This document shows, one piece after another, positions 35,847-44,907 of a stretch of DNA of 64,000 bases. Numbering within the stretch: the stretch's first letter is position 1; each line of letters opens with the position of its first letter. Source of the stretch: Paraburkholderia acidicola (lineage in GTDB: Bacteria > Pseudomonadota > Gammaproteobacteria > Burkholderiales > Burkholderiaceae); contig NZ_MTZV01000002.1 of the NCBI RefSeq assembly GCF_002362315.1, positions 558,001 through 622,000 of the forward strand. The letters run 5' to 3'. The notes under the pieces were generated by a model. The model did no database searches. It was given only the letters and a program-made list of their open reading frames with translations, and was not told the origin of the DNA. A program made the position numbers and the translations under genes.

Positions 35847-37232
35847 ATGAAGCGCACTCTCATTGCTGCAGCCGTACTCGCCACCGCCTCAGGCGGTGCG
35901 TTCGCCGCACCCGTCAACCCCTTCATCTTCAACGCGACGATCGTCGGCGAAGATGTCGGCATGTTCGGCTGGGTCGCACTGTATGGCTGCGTCGGCGTGA
36001 CAAGCACAGCCGGCGCGGTCGTCAACAACAACCAGAACGTGACGGTCAACGCATCGCTCAGACCGAATGCGCAAAGCTATACGTCTGGCTATGTGACGAC
36101 GACCATCAACAACAACTCTTCGTCCATCAAGGGCGGCGGGGTTGCCTTCGGCACAGTAACGACGAGCCATTCGTCGTCGGCATGGATGGCGCAGGGCGGC
36201 CAGGAAGCGTCTGGCTACCAGTACGGTCATCAGAGCAGCACGATTACCGGCGGCGGCTATGAGTACGGCCAGCAAAGCTCGGGCATTGCCGGCAGCTTCA
36301 GCCACACCTCGCAGAACTCCGGCGGCCACATCGCCGCAGGCGGACAGATCGGCGGCAGCTACAACTACGTGAACTTCGACACGCCGTTCTTCGGCTTCGG
36401 TTCGGCGCATGCCCAAGGTGGTTTCTCGGCCGGCTACAACCAGTCGAGCTATGCCAACTCGAACAGCCTTGCGGGCGGCTTCCAGGCCTCGCAAGGATCG
36501 GGACAAGGCGCGCTGTGGGGCTTCCACGCCGATCAGGGTTCCGGTGGCCAGTCCGCATGGGGCGAAGAGTCGGGCTATCAGGCCGGCGCCTCCACCGCGA
36601 CCAACAGCGTTTCTGCCGCATGGGGCATCGATGCCAGCCTCGCGACCACCGACGTCACGACGACCGGCAAGATCACCCAGCACATCGACACGCAAAAAGC
36701 GGGCACCTTGACGGCGACGACCGGCTCGGGTGCTGCGCAAAACGTGTCGGGTAATGTCGGCGTGAACGTCGCGGAAGGTGTGGACAACGCGCAAAGCAAC
36801 GAAGCATCGCTCGCATCGGTCGATGCCGGCAATGTGTTCGGCAATGCACAGGTGTTCAACAACCAGACTTCGGGCGGCACGGCGAAGATCCATAACTTCA
36901 ACCTCAACGCTTCGGTTGGCGACAACTCGCTCGCGGGTGCATCGGGCAATGTCGGCGTGAACATCGCGTCCGGCATCGGCAACGTGCAGAACAACAGCCT
37001 CGCTGCATCGACGTCGACTCTGAGCAAGAGTGCCAACGGCGCGATGGTCGCAACCGACAACAGCGTGCAGCAAGCAAGCCTCGCCTTCAACGGTACGTTC
37101 GAAGGCACGGCTTCGCTCGGCATGGGCGCGCTGCTCGGCGCTCAAGGCAACATCGGCGTGAACATCGCCGGCGGTGCAGGCAACGTGCAGCACAACGGTC
37201 TCGCGATCGCTTCGATGAACGTAGCCAAGTAA
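35847..37232 (+). CDS. FapC-like repeat protein, probable major amyloid subunit
   Basis: A 461-residue exported protein, with the signal peptide ending AFAAP at about residue 21. The C-terminal half has three repeats: GNVGVNVAEGVDNAQSN (302-318), GNVGVNIASGIGNVQNN (367-383) and GNIGVNIAGGAGNVQHN (434-450), with a period of about 66 residues. Residues 75-265 form a low-complexity stretch rich in Gly, Ser, Gln and Tyr (GYQYGHQSS, GYEYGQQSS), resembling prion-like domains. Size, place and repeats match FapC, the main fibre subunit in Pseudomonas. The C-terminal CxxC described for Pseudomonas FapB/C is absent; there is one Cys, at 48. Fibre formation is inferred. Confidence 0.78.
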   Translation: MKRTLIAAAVLATASGGAFAAPVNPFIFNATIVGEDVGMFGWVALYGCVGVTSTAGAVVNNNQNVTVNASLRPNAQSYTSGYVTTTINNNSSSIKGGGVAFGTVTTSHSSSAWMAQGGQEASGYQYGHQSSTITGGGYEYGQQSSGIAGSFSHTSQNSGGHIAAGGQIGGSYNYVNFDTPFFGFGSAHAQGGFSAGYNQSSYANSNSLAGGFQASQGSGQGALWGFHADQGSGGQSAWGEESGYQAGASTATNSVSAAWGIDASLATTDVTTTGKITQHIDTQKAGTLTATTGSGAAQNVSGNVGVNVAEGVDNAQSNEASLASVDAGNVFGNAQVFNNQTSGGTAKIHNFNLNASVGDNSLAGASGNVGVNIASGIGNVQNNSLAASTSTLSKSANGAMVATDNSVQQASLAFNGTFEGTASLGMGALLGAQGNIGVNIAGGAGNVQHNGLAIASMNVAK

Positions 37233-37280
37233 GCAGGCTAAATAAGCGCAGTACTCGCGACATCGCACCATGGCAGGAGC

Positions 37281-37309
37281 GCGCCGGCGGCCACAGTAGC
37301 TGCCGGCGC
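37281..37309 (+). other. Strong hairpin after the major-subunit gene
   Basis: GCGCCGGCGGC pairs with GCTGCCGGCGC (11 bp, one G-U wobble) around a 7-nt loop. No T run follows. It sits in the 97-nt gap between the major repeat protein and the peptidase and could protect the upstream message from 3' decay, or damp expression of the genes beyond. Confidence 0.6.
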
Positions 37310-37329
37310 ATATAAGGCAGGAGACCATC

Positions 37330-38040
37330 ATGTCCGGTTTCAACCGGTCCCGTGCGTTACGGCTTGCCGTCGCGCTGGCAGGTTGCACCCTGTGTGCAGC
37401 GAGCTACGCGCAGGCGACGATCGATACGTCGACTCTCGCAGGCGTACCGCTCGTCAAGACGGTCCGCTCGATGAGGGACATCCGCTACAGCCACATCGTC
37501 AACCAGCAGTTCGACTACAGCTGCGGTGCGGCTGCGCTCGCGACGCTGCTCAAGTACGGCTACGGTATCGATATTCCGGAAACCGAACTGATCCGCCGGA
37601 TGATGACTTTCTCGACGCCGGACGTCGTGGTGAAGAACGGCTTCTCGATGCTCGACATGAAGAAGTTCGTCGAGACGATCGGCCTGCGCGGCAGAGGTTT
37701 CCGGGTCAGTGTGGATGCGCTCTACCACCTGCAGATTCCCGTGATGGTGCTGATGAACATCGACGGTTACGAGCATTTTGTGATCGTCAAACACGCCGAG
37801 AACAGCCGCGTTTTCATCGCGGACCCCGCGCTCGGCAACCGCATCGTGCTCCAGGAGGACTTTACGAGAACCTGGAACGGTCTCGTGTTCGCGGTTCTCG
37901 GAAAGCCGTTCAGGGAGGATTCCCCATTGCTGCAAAACAACGAGTCGCTGGCCTTGAAGTTACGCGCGAATGCGCTTGCAAACGGTTCGGCGGCGACTCC
38001 CTTTGTCGAATACGGATTGATCAAGGCAGACCTGTTCTGA
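37330..38040 (+). CDS. FapD-like exported C39-family cysteine peptidase
   Basis: A 236-residue papain-like peptidase of the C39 (bacteriocin-processing) type with a signal peptide to about residue 28. The triad is complete: Cys65 in FDYSCGAAALATLL, His149 in GYEHFVIVK and Asp165 in FIADPALGN, with Gln59 or Gln60 as the oxyanion residue. Unlike bacteriocin exporters, it is not fused to an ABC transporter and is exported alone, as FapD is. FapD is required for Fap secretion in Pseudomonas, where it is thought to process a partner. Candidate substrates in this operon carry a double-glycine-like motif. A GC hairpin precedes the gene. Confidence 0.88.
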   Translation: MSGFNRSRALRLAVALAGCTLCAASYAQATIDTSTLAGVPLVKTVRSMRDIRYSHIVNQQFDYSCGAAALATLLKYGYGIDIPETELIRRMMTFSTPDVVVKNGFSMLDMKKFVETIGLRGRGFRVSVDALYHLQIPVMVLMNIDGYEHFVIVKHAENSRVFIADPALGNRIVLQEDFTRTWNGLVFAVLGKPFREDSPLLQNNESLALKLRANALANGSAATPFVEYGLIKADLF

Positions 38041-38047
38041 ATCAACC

Positions 38048-38881
38048 ATGAAGCGCCAGATCTCACAGCTCGGCTTCGCGTTATGCGCCACGGCGTGCAG
38101 CCTTGCAAGCAGTGCGTTTGCTGCGGAAAGCATCGGCCCGCCGCCGATACAGGACCTTATTCCGGTCCTCGACACCGCCCCGCAAACGATCGAGTGGCAA
38201 GCCGTCGACGACGACGTTCTCGCGAACCAGACCGGCAAATATGCCGGTGCGTCGATGATCTCCGGGTTCGTACTGAACCTGCTGTCCCAATGGCAACTGC
38301 CTAACGGCGCGACCGCCATCGCGCAAGGCACGCTTGCTGTCGCGACGAACACCGCCAATCAGCTCAGTGCAACGGTCAACACGCTTGCGAGCGTCATCGG
38401 TGGCAACGGTGGCAGCGGTAACAGCGGTGCGAATCCGAATGCCGGCGCCAACGGTGGCCAGAGCATCTCGGTGAACGGCGTATCGCAGGTCACCCAGGTG
38501 GCCGGCGACCGCAACATCGGCGTCAACTCCGCACAGATCGACTTCAGCGACGGCGCGCTCGGACTATTGCCGGGCGGCAACAACGCCGCCAGTGCGAACG
38601 CGTCGAACGCCGCGGGCACGATCAAGGCCGGCATCGCGTTCGGCAATGGCGGCGTGACCGTCGCTCTACAAACCCCTGCGGGACTCGCGACCCAGACCAT
38701 CGCGCCGAACAGCGCCCAGCAGGCCGGTGCGATCGCGCAGTTGCTGCAGATCGCCGGCAATAACCAGCAAGTCGCCAACCAGTTGCAACTGCATCTGCAG
38801 ACGCAGCAGATGTCACCCGCCATGTTGCAACAGGCCGGCGTTTTACAAGCCCTGCAGAACGCAGCCATCGTCAGGAGATGA
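38048..38881 (+). CDS. FapE-like exported protein
   Basis: A 277-residue protein with a signal peptide ending near SAFAAES (residue 27). Near the mature N-terminus it has VDDDVLANQTGK (53-64), closely parallel to the motif in the first operon gene, followed by KYAGASMISGFVLNLLSQWQ. A Gly/Asn/Ser-rich segment (about 117-140) leads to an amyloid-repeat-like stretch, NGVSQVTQVAGDRNIGVNS. The C-terminus is Gln-rich and helical. Place and size match FapE, a minor fibre component in Pseudomonas. It lies 7 nt after the peptidase gene. Confidence 0.75.
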   Translation: MKRQISQLGFALCATACSLASSAFAAESIGPPPIQDLIPVLDTAPQTIEWQAVDDDVLANQTGKYAGASMISGFVLNLLSQWQLPNGATAIAQGTLAVATNTANQLSATVNTLASVIGGNGGSGNSGANPNAGANGGQSISVNGVSQVTQVAGDRNIGVNSAQIDFSDGALGLLPGGNNAASANASNAAGTIKAGIAFGNGGVTVALQTPAGLATQTIAPNSAQQAGAIAQLLQIAGNNQQVANQLQLHLQTQQMSPAMLQQAGVLQALQNAAIVRR

Positions 38882-38989
38882 TGCGGCGGGCCGCCGCCCG
38901 CATGCAGGAACGCAGTAGCTGTATCGAATGAGGGCCGCGCGACGCACTAACCGAGACCGGTTGTGCGGCCCGATACCGGGGGAACAAAA

Positions 38990-40447
38990 ATGACTAACGT
39001 TTCATGGACCAGGACACCGCGCATCGCACTCGCCGCCATTCCGGCCGCCGTGCTGCTGTTCGCGCTGTCACAAGGGGCGGCTGCGCAGGCACTCGCAAAC
39101 CAGTCGGTCGAAGACCGGCTCAACACGTTGATGCGCGTCGTCGACGAACAGCAACGGCAGATTCACTCGCTAGAGCAGCAGGTCACGAATCTGGAGATGT
39201 CGCAACGCGGCCGCGGTGTACCGGGCTACGGTGCGCCGGCCGGCAGCGAGGTGGTTGCCCAGCCACCCGGTGCGGACGGCTTGCCGGTTCCGCTGCCGCC
39301 GCTGCAGCAGCTCGCGCAGATCAATCCGGGTGCGTCCGCGCCCGGCGACGCGACCGGCACTGCGACCGGTGTGCCGGTCAACCCGCCCGCGCCAGGCAAC
39401 GGCAGCGAGACGGCCCCGGGCACGAGCGGCCCCGCACCGATGCCGGACGGCACCACCATCGGACAGAAGCAGAAGGCTGCAGAACCCGCGCGCACCCAGG
39501 CCGAAGAAGCCGTCGTGCAGCGCGAACACGCGCCACTCTTCGATCACAAGCTGACGCTCGACTGGGGTATCAGCGATACGTACTACGATCGTCGGCAGTT
39601 GCAGCTGTCCGGGTTCCTCGCGCTCGATGCGATCTTCCTCGGCAACATCAACCTTGGCCAGACGAAGTCGCACCAGGTGATGGCCGATCTCGATACGCGC
39701 TACGGTCTTACCGACCGTATCAGCATCGACGTCGACGTACCGTACGTGTACCGGCACAGCAACTTCATCATCGGCGGGGCCGGTGGTGCGGCGAATTCGA
39801 TGTCCGACGCGTCGCTCAATTCGAGCGGTATCGGCGATATCAACTTCGGGATCTACTACCAGTTCCTGAAAGAAACCAACAGCATGCCCGACGTGGTCGG
39901 CAGTCTGCGTATCAAGGCGCCGACCGGCAGCTCGCCGTTCGGCGTCAAGGTCGTCCAGCTGACACCCGACAACACCAACCTCGTCGCACCGTCCAAGCTG
40001 CCCACCGGCACCGGCTTCTGGAACATCACGGCCGGTGTCTCGCTGCTGAAGACCTACGACCCGGTCGTGCTGTTCGGCAGCCTCTCGTACACGTACAACA
40101 TCGCCCGCTCGTTCGCGGATATCTCGTCGGTGGCGGGGCAAGTACAACCGGCCACGGTGAAGCTCGGCGACATCATCCAGTTCGGCGGCGGGGTTGCGCT
40201 CGCGTTCTCGGACAAGGACTCGGCGAGCATCTCGTACACGATGGCACTCGAGCCGGCCTCGAAGACGCGCCAGCCCGGCGACAGTTACAGCAAGGTGCCG
40301 GGTAGCGAGACCACCGCGTCGACGCTGAACTTCGGGCTGAACCACGTGGTGAACAAGCACCTGACGATCAATGGTTCGGTTTCCGTCGGCCTCACGCCCG
40401 ATGCGCCGAATTTCGTGGTCGGCGTGCGCTTCCCGTACACTTTCTGA
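38990..40447 (+). CDS. FapF-like outer-membrane secretion channel
   Basis: A 485-residue protein starting at the ATG at 38990 (GGGGGAA ribosome site). After a signal peptide (to about AAAQA, residue 34) comes a short coiled coil (residues 38-72, VEDRLNTLMRVVDEQQRQ), a Pro/Gly/Ala linker to about 165, and a beta-barrel domain ending in FPYTF with the C-terminal Phe of outer-membrane proteins. This coiled coil plus barrel layout is that of FapF, the trimeric pore that exports Fap subunits. It would be the exit channel for the proteins encoded upstream. The sigma-54 regulator starts 12 nt later. Confidence 0.82.
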   Translation: MTNVSWTRTPRIALAAIPAAVLLFALSQGAAAQALANQSVEDRLNTLMRVVDEQQRQIHSLEQQVTNLEMSQRGRGVPGYGAPAGSEVVAQPPGADGLPVPLPPLQQLAQINPGASAPGDATGTATGVPVNPPAPGNGSETAPGTSGPAPMPDGTTIGQKQKAAEPARTQAEEAVVQREHAPLFDHKLTLDWGISDTYYDRRQLQLSGFLALDAIFLGNINLGQTKSHQVMADLDTRYGLTDRISIDVDVPYVYRHSNFIIGGAGGAANSMSDASLNSSGIGDINFGIYYQFLKETNSMPDVVGSLRIKAPTGSSPFGVKVVQLTPDNTNLVAPSKLPTGTGFWNITAGVSLLKTYDPVVLFGSLSYTYNIARSFADISSVAGQVQPATVKLGDIIQFGGGVALAFSDKDSASISYTMALEPASKTRQPGDSYSKVPGSETTASTLNFGLNHVVNKHLTINGSVSVGLTPDAPNFVVGVRFPYTF

Positions 40448-40459
40448 CGATTCATCGAT

Positions 40460-42070
40460 ATGAGGCTGATCGTGCGCGACTCATCCCAACTCACCAGCAT
40501 CATGCCGTTCGCGAGCCCGGGCAGTCGCCTGACGATCGCGAGTTCGAACGATGCCCCCACGGGGCGGCCGACGGATACCGGCGACACCGCACGTACCGAC
40601 GAACGCGCCTGCGACACGGCGAACGACAGCGCGCACAGTACCGCCACGGCCGACCCCGAACGCGCCCTGCTCTACCTGACGCGCAAGCCCGACGAAGCGC
40701 TCGCCGCGCATCTGCGCAGCCGCGGCTGGGTCGTATCGGTGGCACGCTCTTCGTACGAGATCGGGCGATTGCTCAAGCCCGAAGTGGCCTGCGCCGGCAT
40801 CGTCGATCTCGCGAGCTTTCCGGCGCGCGAACTGGCCGGGCTCGAAGCGAGCCTGCAGCAGCAACAGGTCGGCTGGATCGCACTCGCCACCGAAGAACGG
40901 CTCACCGATCCCGACACGCGACGCCTGATCCGCCAGTACTGTTTCGACTACGTGAAGCTGCCGGTGGCCAACGCGACCGTCGACTACCTCGTCGGCCACG
41001 CGTTCGGCATGGTCACGCTGTGCGATCTCGACCTTGCCGGCTGCTCAGCACCGGCCGGCGATGACGAAATGGTCGGCACCTGCGAAGCGATGCAGCAGCT
41101 GTTCCGCACGATCCGCAAGGTCGCGAACACCGACGCGAGCGTCTTTATCTCCGGCGAATCGGGGACCGGCAAGGAACTCACCGCACTGGCGATTCACGAA
41201 CGCTCGCCGCGCCGCAAGGCGCCGTTCGTGGCGATCAACTGCGGCGCGATTCCGCACCATCTGTTGCAGTCGGAGCTGTTTGGCTACGAACGCGGCGCGT
41301 TCACCGGCGCAAACCAGCGCAAGATCGGCCGGGTCGAGGCAGCCGATGGCGGCACCTTGTTGCTCGACGAAATCGGCGACCTGCCGATGGAAAGCCAGGC
41401 GAGCCTGCTGCGTTTTCTGCAGGAAGGCCGGATCGAACGGCTGGGTGGACATGAATCGATTGCGGTCGACGTGCGGATCATCTCGGCGACCCACATCGAT
41501 CTCGAAGGCGCGATACGCGACGGCCGGTTTCGCACGGACCTGTTTCACCGGCTCTGTGTGCTGCGCGTCGATGAGCCGCCGCTGCGGGCGCGCGGCAAGG
41601 ACATCGAGATTCTCGCGCATCACATCCTGCATCGTTTCAAGGTGGACAGCGCGCGCAAGATTCGCGGCTTCACACCGTCCGCGATCGAGGCGATGTACAA
41701 CTACAACTGGCCCGGCAATGTGCGCGAGTTGATCAACCGCGTGCGGCGCGCGATCGTGATGGCGGAAGGCAAACTGATTTCCGCCGACGACCTCGACCTC
41801 GCGCACTTCACCGCGCAGCAAACGATGAGCCTCGCGCAGGCGCGCGAAGCTGCGGAGAAACGCGCGATCGAAACTGCTTTACTGCGCCACCGCCACAGGC
41901 TCAACGAAGCCGCCGCCGATCTCGGCATTTCGCGAGTCACGTTATATCGGCTGATGGGGTCGCACGGTTTGCGTGAAATCAGCGAGCACGACGACAAGGC
42001 GCCGTTCGGTGCCGAAGGCGACAACGCCGATACCCATGACACACCGGGAGCACAAAGCGCGCACGACTAG
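40460..42070 (+). CDS. Sigma-54 enhancer-binding protein with degenerate receiver (VpsR-like), copy 2
   Basis: A 536-residue paralogue of the regulator at 32182-33576. It has an extra, probably disordered, N-terminal stretch of about 65 residues. Domains: degenerate receiver (about 66-190; Asp116 kept, Lys in YVKLP), AAA+ with GESGTGKE (232-239), GAFTGA (279-284) and [10 protein letters not shown], then a Fis-type helix-turn-helix ([16 protein letters not shown]). An internal ATG at 40502 is an alternative start. It is the last gene of the amyloid-like transcript, so it may feed back on its own operon. No terminator separates it from folA. Confidence 0.9.
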   Translation: MRLIVRDSSQLTSIMPFASPGSRLTIASSNDAPTGRPTDTGDTARTDERACDTANDSAHSTATADPERALLYLTRKPDEALAAHLRSRGWVVSVARSSYEIGRLLKPEVACAGIVDLASFPARELAGLEASLQQQQVGWIALATEERLTDPDTRRLIRQYCFDYVKLPVANATVDYLVGHAFGMVTLCDLDLAGCSAPAGDDEMVGTCEAMQQLFRTIRKVANTDASVFISGESGTGKELTALAIHERSPRRKAPFVAINCGAIPHHLLQSELFGYERGAFTGANQRKIGRVEAADGGTLLLDEIGDLPMESQASLLRFLQEGRIERLGGHESIAVDVRIISATHIDLEGAIRDGRFRTDLFHRLCVLRVDEPPLRARGKDIEILAHHILHRFKVDSARKIRGFTPSAIEAMYNYNWPGNVRELINRVRRAIVMAEGKLISADDLDLAHFTAQQTMSLAQAREAAEKRAIETALLRHRHRLNEAAADLGISRVTLYRLMGSHGLREISEHDDKAPFGAEGDNADTHDTPGAQSAHD

Positions 42071-42099
42071 CGCACGGCAGACGCGCGAGACCGCTCGGG

Positions 42100-42105
42100 T
42101 ACAAT
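42100..42105 (+). promoter_or_regulatory. Probable -10 box of folA, suggesting a leaderless transcript
   Basis: TACAAT ends 6 nt before the folA ATG, so transcription would start at or next to the start codon. No clear -35 and no ribosome site are visible. Confidence 0.45.
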
Positions 42106-42111
42106 CGCCCG

Positions 42112-42636
42112 ATGACCACTCCCGCCTTTTCGATGACTACGCTTACCCTGATCGTTGCACGCGCACGCAACGGCGTAATCGGCCGCGATAACCAGTTGCC
42201 CTGGCGGCTTCCCGAAGATCTCGCGTTCTTCAAGCGCACCACCATGGGCGCGCCGATCATCATGGGTCGCAAAACGCACGAATCGATCGGACGAGCGCTG
42301 CCGGGACGACGCAACATCGTCGTCACACGCGACGCCTCGCGGCGCTTTAACGGCTGCGACACTGCGACAACGCTTGCCGACGCGCTCACGCTTGCGGCGA
42401 CCGATCACGCACCCGAAGCGTTTCTGATCGGCGGCGCGCAGTTGTATGCGCAGGGCCTGCAACAGGCCGACAAGCTGATCATCACCGAGATCTCCGTCGA
42501 TTTCGACGGCGACGCGACGTTTCCCGCGCCTGACCCGGAGGACTGGGAAGAAGTCGCACATGAAACGCATCGCGCGCACGCGCCGAACGACTTCGACTAC
42601 GCGTTCGTCACGTATCGCCGCAAGACGTCAGCATAA
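42112..42636 (+). CDS. folA: Dihydrofolate reductase
   Basis: FolA reduces dihydrofolate to tetrahydrofolate with NADPH, regenerating the folate used by ThyA. It is the target of trimethoprim. Features: [20 protein letters not shown] with the active-site Asp-equivalent region and substrate loop, then [18 protein letters not shown] binding NADPH, and FLIGGAQLY. Length is 174 residues; a second ATG at 42133 would give 167. The stop overlaps the stem of a bidirectional terminator. It lies 41 nt after the sigma-54 regulator. Confidence 0.96.
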   Translation: MTTPAFSMTTLTLIVARARNGVIGRDNQLPWRLPEDLAFFKRTTMGAPIIMGRKTHESIGRALPGRRNIVVTRDASRRFNGCDTATTLADALTLAATDHAPEAFLIGGAQLYAQGLQQADKLIITEISVDFDGDATFPAPDPEDWEEVAHETHRAHAPNDFDYAFVTYRRKTSA

Positions 42637-42672
42637 AAAACGCCGCGAAACCTGGATTTCGCGGCGTTTTTT
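42635..42672. terminator. Bidirectional terminator between folA and pmbA
   Basis: AAAAAACGCCGCGAAA pairs with TTTCGCGGCGTTTTTT around a 6-nt loop, so it ends both convergent genes. The folA stop codon lies at its left edge. Confidence 0.9.
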
Positions 42673-42699
42673 GCTTGCAGCGGTTTGTAGCGGCGCAGC

Positions 42700-44070
42700 T
42701 TACTGCCCGGCGATCGTCATCCGTTCAATCAGCACCGAACCGATCTGCTTGGTCCCGCGCACGAGCGTATCGGAACCGATCGCGACGATGTGCCGGAACA
42801 TCTCCTGCAGCGTGCTCGCCACCGTGATCTCCTCGACCGGATACTGGATCTTGCCGTTCTCGACCCAGAAACCCGACGCACCGCGCGAATAGTCGCCGGT
42901 CACGTAGTTGACGCCCTGCCCCATCAGCTCGGTCAGCAGCAGACCCGTGCCGAGCTTTTTCAGCATCGCCTCGAAGTCGTCTTCGGGACGCGTCTGCGTA
43001 CTGCGCATCGACAGGTTGTGCGAGCCGCCCGCATTGCCGGTGGTCTGCATACCGAGCTTGCGCGCCGAATACGTCGACAGGAAATAGCCTTCCACCACGC
43101 CGTCTTTCACGACCGAACGCTGCTTCGTGCGCACGCCTTCTTCGTCGAACGGTGCGCTGCCCATTGCGCGCGCGACATGCGGATCTTCGACGATCTGGAT
43201 GTGCGGCGCGAACACCGGCGTGCCGAGGCTGTCGACGAGGAACGAGGTCTTGCGATACAGCGCGCCGCCACTCGTCGCCTGCACGAACGCACCGAGCAAA
43301 CCGGCTGCGAGCGGCGCTTCGAACAGCACCGGCACCTTGCGCGTATCGAGACCGCGGGCACCGATCCGCGCGAGCGCGCGTTGCGCTGCATAGCGGCCGA
43401 TCGCTTCGGGATCGGCGAGCTCGGACGCGCTGCGCTTCGACGTGTACCAGTCGTCGCGCTGCATGTTGCGGCCGCTGCCGGCGATCGGCGCACACGCGAC
43501 GTAGTGCCGCGAAAACGGGTAGCCCGACAGGAAGCCGCGTGACGTGGCGAGGACGAACTGCGAATGCTGCGCCGACACGCTCGCGCCTTCCGTGTTGCGG
43601 ATCTGCGGGCTGGTGGCGAATGCGGCTTCTTCCGAGCGACGGGCGATCTCGACGGCTTCGTCGGCGGTGAGATTCCACGGGTGATACAGATCGAGATCGC
43701 GCGGCGCTGTTTCCAGCAGTTCGGCTTCGGCGAGACCTGCGCAATCGTCTTCGGCAGTGAAGCGCGCGATGTTGTACGCGGCTGCGACCGTGTCCTTCAG
43801 CGCCGACGACGAAAAGTCCGACGTGCTCGCGTTACCGCGCTTGTTACCGATGAAAACGGTCACGCCGACCATCTTGTCGCGGTTATGTTCGATTGTCTCG
43901 ACTTCACCGCGCCGCACGGACACGGACAGGCCATCGCCTTCCGAAATTTCCGTGGCGGAGTCGCTCGCACCGAGTGACTTCGCGTGGCGAAGGATGTCCG
44001 AGGCGATCTGCTTCAATTCGTCCTGCGTATGCGGGAAAAAACGCTGTCTGGCGTCCATGTCTGCTGCCAT
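42700..44070 (-). CDS. pmbA: Metalloprotease-related protein PmbA (TldE)
   Basis: PmbA/TldE pairs with TldD to form a protease that matures microcin B17 and degrades unfolded peptides. TldE itself lacks the metal site and acts as partner. The 456-residue protein starts at the ATG at 44070 ([12 protein letters not shown]) and shows the typical [31 protein letters not shown] and [20 protein letters not shown] stretches. tldD is not in the window. It converges on folA and is divergent from yjgA, a common betaproteobacterial arrangement. Confidence 0.95.
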   Translation of the reverse strand: MAADMDARQRFFPHTQDELKQIASDILRHAKSLGASDSATEISEGDGLSVSVRRGEVETIEHNRDKMVGVTVFIGNKRGNASTSDFSSSALKDTVAAAYNIARFTAEDDCAGLAEAELLETAPRDLDLYHPWNLTADEAVEIARRSEEAAFATSPQIRNTEGASVSAQHSQFVLATSRGFLSGYPFSRHYVACAPIAGSGRNMQRDDWYTSKRSASELADPEAIGRYAAQRALARIGARGLDTRKVPVLFEAPLAAGLLGAFVQATSGGALYRKTSFLVDSLGTPVFAPHIQIVEDPHVARAMGSAPFDEEGVRTKQRSVVKDGVVEGYFLSTYSARKLGMQTTGNAGGSHNLSMRSTQTRPEDDFEAMLKKLGTGLLLTELMGQGVNYVTGDYSRGASGFWVENGKIQYPVEEITVASTLQEMFRHIVAIGSDTLVRGTKQIGSVLIERMTIAGQ

Positions 44071-44282
44071 TGTCGTTGCCGTCCTGTATTGCCGTTCGGT
44101 CAGGGACCGGCGCGGGAGCCGGTCGGTCGGGAAGTCCGTCTGCAGGCGCTGCCTCGGGTAACCGGGCGGCCACGCTGCGCATCCCGCGATCATAGCAAGG
44201 TCCGCGCACGCGCACCTGCGATTCGTTCGGCCGCCCGACGTACGCGGATGCCACAGCAGCCGGTTGGCGCGGTCCGGCACGC

Positions 44283-44288
44283 TACAAT
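44283..44288 (+). promoter_or_regulatory. Probable -10 box of yjgA, suggesting a leaderless transcript
   Basis: TACAAT ends 7 nt before the ATG, with no room for a ribosome site, as also seen at folA. Confidence 0.45.
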
Positions 44289-44295
44289 ACGGCCT

Positions 44296-44907
44296 ATGAC
44301 ACGCAAAACCCGCATTCAACCGATGGAAACCGCTGTCGTCGTCGACGACAACGGCTACGATCGCCCCAGCAAATCGCAGCTGAAGCGCGACATGCACGCG
44401 CTGCAGGAACTGGGCGAAACGCTCGTCGCCCTGCCAAAAGATGCGCTCAAGCGCATGCCGATGCCCGAAAAGCTCGACGAAGCGGTTCGCGAAGCGCGCC
44501 GCATCACCGATCACGAGGGCAAGCGCCGCCAGATCCAGTACGTCGGCCGCGTGATGCGCTCGCTGTTCGAAGACGAGGTCGCCGCGCTGCGTACGGCGCT
44601 GGATGCCTACAACGGCATCAACAAGGCCGAAACGGCCCGGATGCACTGGATCGAACGCACGCGCGAGAAACTGCTCGCCGACGATGCCGCGCTCACCGAA
44701 TTCATCCGCCTGCACCCGGCCGCCGATCCGCAGGAAGGCCGTACGCTGATCCGCAACGCCCGCAAGGAAGCGCAGCAGGCACGGCCGCCGCGATACTTCC
44801 GTGAGCTGTTCAAGTGGATCAAGACCGCGAGCGGCACGGGCAAGGACGAAGGCGACGAAACCGCTGCCGATGGCGAGGAAGGCGACGATGACGACGACCG
44901 CGCCTGA
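44296..44907 (+). CDS. yjgA: Ribosome-associated protein YjgA/DarP (DUF615)
   Basis: A 203-residue protein of the YjgA family (also called DarP), which binds the large ribosomal subunit late in assembly. The family pattern is clear: [49 protein letters not shown] and a basic C-terminal segment [12 protein letters not shown]. The last 25 residues are an acidic tail ([11 protein letters not shown]). It overlaps the following mog gene by 20 nt, so the two are coupled. The start is the ATG at 44296. Confidence 0.94.
   Translation: MTRKTRIQPMETAVVVDDNGYDRPSKSQLKRDMHALQELGETLVALPKDALKRMPMPEKLDEAVREARRITDHEGKRRQIQYVGRVMRSLFEDEVAALRTALDAYNGINKAETARMHWIERTREKLLADDAALTEFIRLHPAADPQEGRTLIRNARKEAQQARPPRYFRELFKWIKTASGTGKDEGDETAADGEEGDDDDDRA

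Noticed and set aside
35889..37388. Antisense frame of 499 codons opposite the FapC-like gene
   Set aside because: It is the complement of a biased repeat gene; no signal peptide or domain and no ribosome site.
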